Notes under the pieces: generated by a model
The model's input: the letters and a program-made list of their open reading frames with translations, nothing else
The model's database searches: none
Told to the model about the DNA's origin: nothing
Assembly: GCA_002005505.1 (NCBI GenBank)
Contig: KV908354.1
Coordinates: forward strand, 389,768 to 437,267
Direction: 5' to 3'
DNA from: Botryococcus braunii
Lineage: Eukaryota > Chlorophyta > Trebouxiophyceae
Length of the DNA stretch: 47,500 bases
Translations under genes and position numbers: made by a program
Shown here: piece after piece, positions 29,601-39,000 of the stretch
Layout of the letters: each line of letters starts with the position of its first letter
Numbering within the stretch: position 1 is the stretch's first letter

Positions 29601-30125
29601 ATCGGACACACTTCCATCAGCAAGAGTCACGGATATGCATGCGGGTTTGTATCGCACCCCTAGCCCTTGCAAAGTATCACTTTTAATAAACGAATGAGAT
29701 GCCCCACTATCAAACAACACTGAAAGGATTTTCCCCTTAACATTCGCCGGAAAGGTCATAGCTAGCGGAGAGTCAGTAGTAACACTTCCCATGGTGAGTG
29801 TGGGTCTTGGGGGAACCACACAACATACAAAAGAGAATGGGTATACACTAGTTTGACCATTCATGTCCACCGCCTGTCCCTTCCTTCCTGAACACACTTC
29901 CACAATCCTTCCTTGCATACGGTGAGCATAGAGACTCTTACTTTTCCAAGTTTTCCTTCCCACAATGAAACAACAAGTGAGGGACGGGTTGCACCTTTGT
30001 TCCCATAAAAACTTGGAAATCTCAGATTCAGCCTTCCTAACATTTGGCACCACAAGGTTCACCCCTTCCTTTCCCAAATTGGAGGCCACAAGAGAGTGCA
30101 AAACATGCAAGCAAGTGGCATCCAT
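26700..30125 (-). pseudogene. pol: C pol, multiply disrupted
   Basis: N-terminal domain and protease (DSGA near residue 139, ILGQDWM) are open from the ATG at 30125. A frameshift near 29185-29205 separates them from RT (FGLTNAPATF, YLDDVLIYS) and the first part of RNase H. An in-frame TGA at 27912-27910 follows WRCYL, where the other families continue through GK. The integrase finger (VGHPG...CDSC) and the first catalytic D (MDFITNLP) remain. A TGA replaces the Trp of the conserved DAIW near 27030. Homology stops in the integrase core near 26915. A chromodomain remnant (IVDHK, then DSW, a stop, and KVEEYRESHG) occupies about 26720-26895, so roughly 250 residues are deleted. Confidence 0.88.
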
Positions 30126-30136
30126 GGCTTCAGAAT

Positions 30137-31330
30137 TTACTTTTGAGGATTATGCCCCGGCCCTTTTCCCTTCCAATGTGCTCCCCGGCCACCACGGCCC
30201 TTCCACTGCCCACCTCGAGCTTGATTAGAGGGGAAAGGAGGAGGTGGGGGCAATTGACTGTCGCGCCTGCTCTTCCTTTGCAAGTAGTCCCGCTTGGCCT
30301 GACATTGCCATTGCTCGTGACCAAAGTTTTTGCAGAAATAACACTGGCGCTCGGAGGGGACGCTTGTCCGAGAATCTAACTTCCCACCAACGTGTGTCCG
30401 ACGGCTCCAAGCACAGGCCCCTGGGTGAATCCCGGAAAGTATGCCGGCGTGCTTGTTGGAGTCCTCTTCACAACGTTGAGAACCTTCCTTCCTTCCTGTC
30501 CCCTCAGCATCCCCCCTGATTTTAAGTTGCTTTCATATTGCACCACATAAGTGCACATGGTCGAGGCTTGTGAACCTGACACCAGTTTGAGGGTTAACTG
30601 TGCAAGCAACTCTAATAGGAGCATTCAGGCCTTTGAGGAACATATATATTTTATCATTTTCGCAGATGTCATATTCGGTTTCTACATCACTCAACAAGGA
30701 AATAAACCTTTCTATGTATCTTTCAACGCTTTCTTGCCCTTGATAAACATGGTCTAATTTTTGCCGGGCAGCCATAACCAAATCTGTAGAGTCGTATCGA
30801 TTTCCCATAAACTTTTAAAGTCTTCCCATGTTGGCTCTGTTTGACCTCCTTCCCTTTCCTTCCTTTTGAGGTATGTCCCCCACACCTTTGTAGGTCGCTC
30901 CTCCATACATTGCAGCGCGACTGCCACCCACTTGTCCCTTGACACATTTGAAATGTTCACATATGATTCCACCTTACTAGCAAAGAATTGGAAGCTTCCT
31001 CTTTTTCCTGTAAACATGGCTGGTGTAGGCACACGCACGACGTTAGTGGTGGATGACGTCCGCTGGATTCTCGTTCTCCCTCCAAGGCCTCAATCCGCTT
31101 CAATAACCGTAGAATTAGGGATTTAGTCTTATTTTTCTTCAAGGGTGTCTTCAAAGGAGTGGGTTTGGGTTTCGTTTTGGGTGTGGTCGGTTTGGGCGAT
31201 GGGGCCAGATGCAATTCCGTTTCGGACTCTTCAAAAGATCATCGACTTCAATACCTTCCTTTTCCAAACCTTCCAAAATTCTTTCTCTTTAAGGGGAGAC
31301 CGGAGTACTTTTCCTTTCCGTTTAACCGCC
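30137..31330 (-). pseudogene. gag: C gag, frameshifted
   Basis: Gag homology spread over three frames. The capsid N-part (GKRGSFQFFASKVESY, KWVAVALQCMEERPTKVW) is at about 30810-31038. YQGQESVERYIERF follows after a frameshift near 30810, another shift lies near 30560, and the zinc knuckle (CYFCKNFGHEQWQC) is near 30300-30345 in the frame that ends in TAA at 30139-30137. The pol ATG lies 11 nt beyond in another frame. The N-terminal start is not resolved. Confidence 0.8.
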
Positions 31331-31397
31331 ATCATTCAATGGAACAATGCAATTACAACCTTCCCTACGTCTCCTTCGGTTCGAGGCTCTAACCGCC

Positions 31398-31409
31398 TCG
31401 CCGATACCA
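31398..31409 (-). other. C primer-binding site
   Basis: TGGTATCGGCGA in sense, one or two nt inside the 5' LTR depending on where the LTR is taken to end. Confidence 0.82.
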
Positions 31410-31410
31410 A

Positions 31411-31858
31411 TTTAACGAAGTGAGACGTGTAACTAAGATTTATAAAGCTAAGCAAGGGTTTCAGGCAAGGGTGACACCGAAGGTAGGAATCGAAGTTCCA
31501 ATCCGTTACAAGTTCGCAGCCCTCCTCACGCAGGTCGTCCGAGTCTCCAAAGAACAATATATAATGAACAATGTAGAGAATGCTAGATGTCTCACTCGTA
31601 GCAGCAAACCCAAAGACAATGATAACCACCCGAGTTCCTAGTCCACCTATGCGCGGATCCGGCTACGTCGTCCCTCTACGAGATGCTCTCGCGAGCATAG
31701 CGATATGGATGACGAGAGGAGACCCACTAGGATATTACAGTCATTTTCCTACACACAAGGACAACGAGATCTACTCGTATCCCAAAGGGCACGAAGAAAC
31801 ATGAACTACGCGCACATCCTACGTGAGACGCGTCGCGCTGACGCGGCACCTCACTACA
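31411..31858 (-). repeat. LTR of C (5' LTR in sense)
   Basis: 448 bp copy of 25701-26150, followed by TACAC (31859-31863). Confidence 0.9.
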
Positions 31859-31863
31859 TACAC

Positions 31864-32265
31864 TACAGCAAGTAACTCCCTCTCAGTTGCAGAATAGTTC
31901 CTTTCTGCACTATTGAGCTTCTTACTGTAATAAGCAATGACTCGACCTTCCTGCAATAGTACAGCGCCAACCCCAAAATCACTCGCATCACAAATTACCT
32001 GGAAGGGTTTACGAAGGTCTGGCAGTGATAGTATGGGTGCCTGTGTTAATGCATCCTTGAGAGCCGCAAGGGCCTCATCTTGCTCCTTTATTTCCTTGGT
32101 CAACTTGATCTTCTTTGTCTTTGGTGTGGACGGAGCGGGCGACGGATCGCGAGATGCCCCCTCCATCAAGTCCTCGACCAGCTCCCCTGAGCTTTCCAAC
32201 GCTTCCAAAAATTCTCTTTCTTCCGAAGAAAGGTTTTTAAACTTCCCAGTAGAGGGCGGTGACAT
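31864..32265 (-). pseudogene. B2 gag N-terminus fused in frame to RNase H
   Basis: Starts at the family B gag ATG (32265-32263) and reads the Gag N-terminus ([15 protein letters not shown], then [17 protein letters not shown]). At about residue 58-62 it passes directly into Pol just before RNase H ([37 protein letters not shown]). Capsid, zinc knuckle, protease and RT are missing. The joint coincides with TGCTCCTT at 32081-32088, which in B1 occurs both in pol (21332-21339) and in gag (24419-24426). The ORF is cut downstream by element C at the RNase H site, so it is not a complete protein now. Confidence 0.88.
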
Positions 32266-32369
32266 CTACGGCCCACATATGAGAGTTAGCACCTTCCATC
32301 GAACGATCTCCCTCCTACGACTTTCCTCCTTCCACCACGCGAAAGACTTGCAGAGAACAATTCGGCATC

Positions 32370-32381
32370 TCGCCGATACCA
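32370..32381 (-). other. B2 primer-binding site
   Basis: TGGTATCGGCGA in sense, two nt inside the B2 5' LTR. Confidence 0.85.
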
Positions 32382-32383
32382 GA

Positions 32384-32859
32384 TGTCGTAGAACGCACAA
32401 GTTAGAGAGAATTTCCAAGTTGTGAGAGAGAGAGAGACAAGGCCGGGTGGCCGACAAGTTGGACGCTCTTTCCAATCACAAGTAACCCCCACCTCACGAA
32501 GCTTCCACTCCCTACTTGTGGTCTACTAAGCTTCCAAATTACCTGAGTGCGTGTCTTCCCGTGGCTTACGTCTCTATCCGTTCCTTCCCGTGGTTCGTGA
32601 TCGTGTGTTCACGTTCCTCCAATGGTAGCGCACTAGTCCACCAAACCTCTACAATAGTATCTCGAAAATATCCTAGAATCCTACTATGAGAGTAACGTCC
32701 ATAACTATCCAATGGAATTCGACGGCTAGGAAGCCAAGGCTAGACGCTAGGCACGTGCGTACTCGCGTTGCTCGTACGACATGTGCGCCACATGTGCGCC
32801 TAGGCTAGGGGGTAAGGGAAATGTCCAGAAATGCCGGGAAATCCCTACATTCCATCACA
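32384..32859 (-). repeat. LTR of B2 (5' LTR in sense)
   Basis: 476 bp family B LTR, but diverged from the B1 pair (TGTCGTAGAACGC at its left end, GGCCGGGTGG, ATCTCGAAAA, TCCTAGAATCC), so B2 is an older or separate insertion. Its partner LTR is absent. Confidence 0.93.
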
Positions 32860-32869
32860 ATTCCCAGGC

Positions 32870-34219
32870 ATGGCAACATTGGGCACGAACCCTACCCCAG
32901 GTGATTTATCCAATCCACCATCAAATCCACCCACCAATCCTTCAGCTGGCATTACTAGTCAGTCTGCCCAGTCAGGTAATAGCATAGATCAGACAAACCC
33001 TGTTTATACTAATCTAAAACTGGTTCAGGCGTTAGACCTGGATTGTGAAAATGGTTTTAGATGGCAGAAAGATGTTCTGAATGTTGCTAATAGCAAACGT
33101 ATTAAGATGTGTCTTGATGAAGAGCATCCTAATACAGCTGGAGACTCTCTAGCTATGAGTCTTCTAACCGAGAAAATTCCGGACGTTTGGGTGGACAGGG
33201 CATTGGACATGCCAAACGCAAAGCAGGCCTATGACTGGCTGCTGCGCAAGTTCACTGGTGGCCACAATGAGGAGTTAATGAGAAAATGGTCCAAGGTCTT
33301 GGACTATGGGCGTATCAATGAGGGTCAGGAGTACCATTCATATGTTGCTAGGAAGTTCAGGATTGCAAGAGGTCTACAAGCCAATAATCACCCATGCTCT
33401 GATGGTAGGCTAAAAATGGGGATTGTAGAGGGTTTGCCCAAGCATTTTGACCATGCCAAATCAAATCTCTACACCTCCTGCCTTGGTGAGGATGAAGACA
33501 AGGTCACACTCAATATTCATGCATGTTCAAGGTTGCTTGGAATTGATGAATTTAAGGCCCCCTCACCATCAGTCAATCTGATCAATCCAGTCAGAGGTCC
33601 CCCTCGTCCCAGGAACGCTCCAGGATCCAGGCCACAGGGGATGCCAGAAGATCTGCCTGACAACTTCAGGGGCTGCTGGCACTGCTTGGAAGATGGACAT
33701 ACCAGAAACGTGTGTCCAAAACTTATAGCTGAGAAAGAAAAAAGGGCTGCCCTCATTTCAGCACGCATGAATCAAGCCAATCCAGTTGGAGGTATTGCAT
33801 TGGGGGACTCTTCTGACTCAAGTAATCCATTCTCTAGATGGGTGGTAGACTCAGGAGCCTCAACGCACATATGCAATGATGTTAGACTCATGCAAAACAT
33901 TCACTGGTATACACAGCCAAAGGGTTTAAACTTGGCAACTGGTGAACATGTTGCACAACGCAAGGCATGTGGTTCTGTGTGCTTAGTAGATGAAATGGGG
34001 AACATGTGCAAACTTAAAAATGTAGAATATGTACCTACTGCTATTGAAAATTTGTTGTCGGTCTCTAGTGCAGTAACAGATGGCATCATGTTTACAAACA
34101 ATTCACATGGAGAGATTATCAGTATGTACAGCAATACTTCAAAATTCATCTCTGAAGTCAGAAAAGAAAGAGGACTGTATTTTGTTTACTGCTTGTGCTG
34201 CAAAATTCAGCTCTCACAT
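32870..34219 (+). CDS. Copia-B Gag and protease (interrupted by D)
   Basis: 450 codons from ATG 32870, only 10 bp right of the B2 LTR; in-frame codons upstream belong to the LTR. Gag region with NGFRWQKDV, EKIPDVWVDRAL and YDWLLRKFTGGH, followed by a zinc knuckle CX2CX4HX4C (CWHCLEDGHTRNVC, near 33677). Protease motif VDSGAST near 33847, then the usual copia LLSVSS segment. It ends on a codon boundary at 34219, where D begins. Position 41102 continues in the same frame, so Gag and Pol were one ORF, as in many copia elements. Confidence 0.9.
34215..34219. repeat. Target-site duplication of D, left copy (CACAT)
   Basis: CACAT before the left LTR of D, repeated at 41097-41101 after the right LTR. 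Confidence 0.93.
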
Positions 34220-34518
34220 TGTAACAGGAATAGTCGCGTGTTATAGGAAAATGACCGGACCACGAGGATTTGGACCTCCATAAAGGTCCCTTCGTGAGTT
34301 ATGTTCCTCCACGCCAAGAAGTGGCTACTTCACGCGCCAAGGGAGTGACCCCTTACTTGACAAGGCGCATTGGCGATGGAGACAGGGACACACTTAGAAC
34401 AGGATAGAATAAGGCTTTGGCAGAGGAAGGACCGGGCCGGACTGGACGGGTACTGAGGTGGAGCCCAAACAACTTGTAACCATTGTTTTCGCATCCTTTG
34501 GCCGTTTCTACTGTATCA
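34220..34518 (+). repeat. LTR of D (5')
   Basis: 299 bp, TGTAACAGGA to CTGTATCA. It reads the same as 40798-41096. Confidence 0.96.
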
Positions 34519-34519
34519 C

Positions 34520-34531
34520 TGGTATCGGCGA
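34520..34531 (+). other. D primer-binding site
   Basis: TGGTATCGGCGA, one nt after the 5' LTR; the same site as in the other three families although D is far diverged. Confidence 0.87.
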
Positions 34532-34734
34532 GAGGGGCCAAATTTTGAGCTCCTCTCGTTGAAAAAATTTCCCAAAGAAGTTTTTCAGAGAATTCTATAG
34601 ATTCGGATTGGGTTAGTTGTGGTGTGTGTGGCGCTTTTAGGGGCCTACGACTCGGGTCACCGAGTTTAGGGCCCCCACCCGGACTTTCTCGATTTCCTGT
34701 GTCACCGAGCCTCGCCAGCACTGACAGCTCAGAA

Positions 34735-36066
34735 ATGGCTAGACGACAAGTCGAAGAGCTGCAGGCTGCTTTGGCCGAGGCCGAGGGGCGTGAAGCGGCA
34801 ATGGCTGCCGAACTGGCTGAGTTACGACAACAGGCAGAAAACGCTGAAGTCGCGGCTCAAAACCCCGCGAACCCACAGGCAAGAATCCCGACAGTTCGAA
34901 CGCATTTACCGGAAAAATTCGAGGGACGCAGGGACGATCTCGAACAATTCCTAGACGATGTGAGGTCATATTGTGAACTCACCGGTGTGCCCGCGAACCT
35001 CAGGGTTGATTACGCAGTGCGCTGTTTAGGAAAGAGCGTGAAAAAGGTGTGGTTTACCAAAAAAGCAGCTTACATGAGGCAAAATCCAGGTGCTGTCGTG
35101 GATTTAGCTCTCTTTGGGGATCTGTTGTCTTCTGTCTATGATAACACTGATAAGGTTGCAAAGGCAAGGGATAAACTTGATTCCGTATATCAGGGCAACG
35201 AATCAGTTGAGAAGTATGTTGAGCGCTTTACAACCTTGCTAGCAGAGGTAGAAGTCAGTGGGGACCTATCCATGGGGGAGAAAATCCATAGGTTTCGTAA
35301 AGGCCTACGTGAGGATTTAAAGAAATATTCAGCAATTAACCCTACAACAGGCAAAGGTTTTGATGATTTGGATGCCTTTATAAGTTTACTCACACGGTAC
35401 GATGCCGCGGTGGGCGGGCCCTTACAGGCAAAGAGACTGAGAACCGGCCCCGGGGGCCCTAACTCAAGCATTGCAACCGCCACCGTTGGCCCAGCACCGC
35501 ACGTTGCTGGCGTCGGACAGGACTGGACAATCCCCTACTACAGTCATGAATTTGGGATGATGGCAGCTGCACCGATGGTGGCAGCGCCAATCCAGATGGC
35601 CCATGGTTACCCTGCGCCGCTCGCCACGGTCGCCGCGATCCAAGGCGCGACTCCTTATCCCCGCAGGGATGGTTTACCTCCCGAGTATCGGAGGGACACT
35701 AGAGTTGCCTTTCCCCTCAACAGAAGCTGTTACGCGTGCAATACCCCTGGCCATGAATCTTGGTTTTGCCCACTCAAAAAACTTAGAGAGGACCCTAATG
35801 CCTATCTTAATCAACAACAGTGGGACATCTTGCAACACATTGTGAAGGCCAGACAGGAGGTAAACCAGCCTGCTCCACCAATTCCAGGTCTGGCTGGTGA
35901 TTTGCTGCGGCGACGGGTAGGAGGGGGCCACAACAACTTTAGGTCCCTCGGTGTGGGAGCAGCCCCTATGCAAGGGTGGACAGCACAGGGTGGGGCCGGA
36001 CGGGGACGGAGAATCAGAGGACGGGGCCGTGGACGGGGCCGGGCAAGGGGACGCGGTAGGCCATGA
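34735..36066 (+). CDS. gag: D Gag polyprotein
   Basis: 443 residues from the ATG at 34735, preferred because it has a purine at -3 and G at +4 and starts a coiled-coil-like stretch (ARRQVEELQAALAEAE, then AELAELRQQ). An in-frame ATG at 34624 would add 37 residues of Pro/Ser-rich leader. Capsid region at about 55-240, with LPEKFEGRRDDLEQFL, YQGNESVEKYVERF and HRFRKGLREDLK. Zinc knuckle CX2CX4HX4C at 35728-35769 (CYACNTPGHESWFC). The C-terminus is rich in Arg-Gly (RGRGRGRGRARG), likely RNA binding. The TGA (36064-36066) overlaps the pol ATG (36063-36065). Confidence 0.92.
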   Translation: MARRQVEELQAALAEAEGREAAMAAELAELRQQAENAEVAAQNPANPQARIPTVRTHLPEKFEGRRDDLEQFLDDVRSYCELTGVPANLRVDYAVRCLGKSVKKVWFTKKAAYMRQNPGAVVDLALFGDLLSSVYDNTDKVAKARDKLDSVYQGNESVEKYVERFTTLLAEVEVSGDLSMGEKIHRFRKGLREDLKKYSAINPTTGKGFDDLDAFISLLTRYDAAVGGPLQAKRLRTGPGGPNSSIATATVGPAPHVAGVGQDWTIPYYSHEFGMMAAAPMVAAPIQMAHGYPAPLATVAAIQGATPYPRRDGLPPEYRRDTRVAFPLNRSCYACNTPGHESWFCPLKKLREDPNAYLNQQQWDILQHIVKARQEVNQPAPPIPGLAGDLLRRRVGGGHNNFRSLGVGAAPMQGWTAQGGAGRGRRIRGRGRGRGRARGRGRP

Positions 36067-39000
36067 GTGGAGTTAGAGAAGGAAACCTCCACACTTTTGT
36101 TCCTTGGGAATCTTTTCATTCTTCTATCGAGCAACGTTGTTCTGAGTTTTTGCATTGTTCTTTTTCTAGAGGCCCCTTTGACAATACCCTACCCGATGGA
36201 ACGTCTAAACCGACATTTGTTGCAGTACCTATAGGTAAAGCGGAGGACACCTTATCCACTTTCGCTCGTGAGCAACAAGCAAATAAACATTTAAGTGCTT
36301 GTTTTCTAATGGGTAGTAAAGTGGCGAAACCCAAGGCAGTGTACCCATGGCTAAAAGGCATGAGAGTTATCCTGCAAGGTACCAAGGGACCTGATGTCCC
36401 CTACTCCTATGTAGTTTACCATGCCGGACCCAAATTTAGCGTATCTTTTGCTCAAGCTTTTTCAAATAGGCATTTAGCAATGCTTTTTCATGTTAACTGT
36501 ACTGGTGTGAAGGGCGTCGCTTTAGTCGATACCGGGGCGACGCACTCGTTCGTCAGACAAGACTTCCTAGCTACTCTCGGAGTGAGGCTGTCAAAGAAGT
36601 GTGTGGATGTCCAGCTGGCAGATGGACAGACCATGCGCTCGGCGGGGACAGCTAAGCTCAGGGTGCACTTATCTCAAACATATGTGGAACAGAGGGATTT
36701 CATTGTCTGCGAAACTCTGTTGGATGGGGTGGACTTAATCCTTGGGGAGGATTTTCTGAAAGAAAGAAAAGCTTTAATTGACTACAATCATGGCGCAGTT
36801 CATCTTAAACCGCCTCATTCCTCACACTACATTACACTCCTCAACCCGCTGCCCCCTAGTGAAAGAGGTACCTTACCGGCGCAAAAAGTGAATGTTATAA
36901 GTGAGGGTCAAGCTAGGCGGGCTATGCGAAAGGGTTGTCCAGGGTTTTGGGGGGTTGTGCGAGAGGCAAGGAGTGGACAGGACTCAGTTTGTGCAACACA
37001 CTATCTCCATAGGGTTGCAGTGGCAACTACAGAGGGGGATAATCCTTGGGACGAAGACAGCGGAGCCACCGGCCTAGATTTAAACGAAAACTCCCGGCGT
37101 GTTATTGAGGGTATGACTGACAAGCCACAAGACTTGAAGCAATTGTTGTTAGACTTTTTGGATGTTTTTCCAGAGAAATTGCCAGATTTACCTCCAGACA
37201 GGGGCATCTTGCACACTATACCTATGACACCCGGCCATACGCCGCCCTGTCGCCCCACTTATAGGTTGGCTGAACCAGAAGTGGCGGAGTGTCGGAGGCA
37301 GGTTGAGGAATTACTAGCACAGGGTTTCATCAGGCCGAGTGCATCACCGTATGGTAGCCCCATATTGTTTGTGAGAAAGAAAGACGGAACATTCCGAATG
37401 GTTATAGATTACAGGGCAGTTAATAACTTAACAAGGAAGGACAAATATCCGTTGCCACGGATAGACGATCTTCTGGACAAGCTGCAGGGTTCAAAGTTCT
37501 TTACCTCTTTTGATCTCTTGTCAGGTTACCATCAAGTGCGATTACATGAATCCGATGTTCCCAAAACCGCCTTTAGAACACCCTTAGGTTCATTTGAATT
37601 TTTGGTGCTTCCTTTTGGTCTCACGAATGCTCCCTCCACGTTTCAGAGACTGATGAACAGTGTGTTTCATGATTTTATTCGAGAGGGTTTTGTTGTGGTT
37701 TACCTAGATGATTTGTTGGTATACAGCAAGTCCAGGGAACAGCACTTAGAGCACTTAACTCGCATCCTTACTCGGCTGAGAGAGGAAAAACTTTATGCAA
37801 AATTATCCAAGTGTGAGTTTTTTGCTGACGAGTTGCGCTATTTGGGACATGTCGTGGGGCGCGACGGCATCAAAGTTGACCCTGCCAAAGTTCGGACTAT
37901 TGTGGACTGGCCAACACCCACGGGGAGCACGCACGTACGACAATTCTTGGGACTAGCCAACTACTTCCGCAAGTTCGTCCCGGGTTACAGTACGCTCGCG
38001 GCCCCCTTAACCCGGCTCACTGGCAAAGTTCCTTGGACGTGGGGAGAAGCTGAAGAGCACGCGTTTCAAAGTTTAAAAGAAACTTTGTCCAATGCTCCTG
38101 TACTAGCACTCCCAGACAGTAGCAAGCCTTTCAAAGTGATCTCAGATGCCAGTGACTATGGGGTGGGTGCAGTACTATTGCAAGAAGGTAGACCTGTAGC
38201 ATACTTCAGTAAAAAGCTTAGTAATGCCGAACGCAATTATTCCACAACTGAGAAAGAGCTTGCAGGTGTGTTGTATGCCCTCAAGGAGTGGAGGTGTTAC
38301 TTATTAGGGCAAACTTTCACAGTTGTTACGGACCATCGCGCGAATAGTTTTTTGCAAACCCAAACCCTACTCTCACCCAGACGGGCGCGCTGGGCGGAGT
38401 TTCTACAGTTATTCGACATCCAATGGGAATATGCGCCGGGATCCACTAACCCTGCTGACCCATTGTCTAGGAGTCCTCACTTAGCCGGGGCCCACGTCCG
38501 AGCCCTAGCTCGGGCCCAGGCTGGGGTTCAGGCGTCGGTTCAGGCTAGGGCAGGGCCCCTGGGGGAGCACTCTCCCCCTGTCGGAGTAGGAGCGATGGGG
38601 GTTGGGGAGGCTGCAGACTCCACCACCCTACCCACGCCGATGGACGGGTTGAGGGGATGGGGAAGGGTTTTAAGTGAGGCATATGAGATAGATGATTGGC
38701 TCCATCGTAAACAAAATCGCCGCAAGTTAAGCTTCCATAGTGGCTTGTGGAAGCGCGGTGCGCGCATTTACGTTCCCTCCCACCATATGAGTTCTGACGG
38801 TGTCGAACGTAACCTTCGTAGAGAAATCCTGGAAAATTTGCATGGACCACCTATAGTTGGTCATCCAGGCAGGGACAGGACCCTCGAATTAGTTCAACGT
38901 TCCTGGTGGTGGCCAGGGATGGCCTCAGATGTGGCTGACTTTGTGGCCCAATGTGACTCGTGTCAGCGTGTCAAAGCCCCAGCACACTTACCTGTAGGGT

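Larger units (their letters stand above)
25701..31858 (-). mobile_element. Ty3/gypsy element C, decayed, inserted in B2 pol
   Basis: A 6158-bp element with LTRs of 450 and 448 bp, a PBS, a polypurine tract, and eroded gag and pol. It splits B2 inside RNase H with a 5- or 6-bp duplication. Its LTRs differ by a 2-bp indel and a few substitutions, while its coding part carries several frameshifts, at least two nonsense codons and a large deletion in integrase. It is inactive; much of the coding damage may predate this insertion. Confidence 0.92.
25195..32859 (-). mobile_element. Ty3/gypsy chromovirus B2, deleted and split by C
   Basis: Remnant comprising 25195-25700 and 31864-32859, with C and one target duplication in between. 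It retains the 5' LTR, PBS, a gag-RNase H chimera and part of the integrase leader. The 3' half, including its 3' LTR, is missing at the B1 junction. The right LTR abuts Copia-B 10 bp before that element's gag ATG. Confidence 0.88.
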
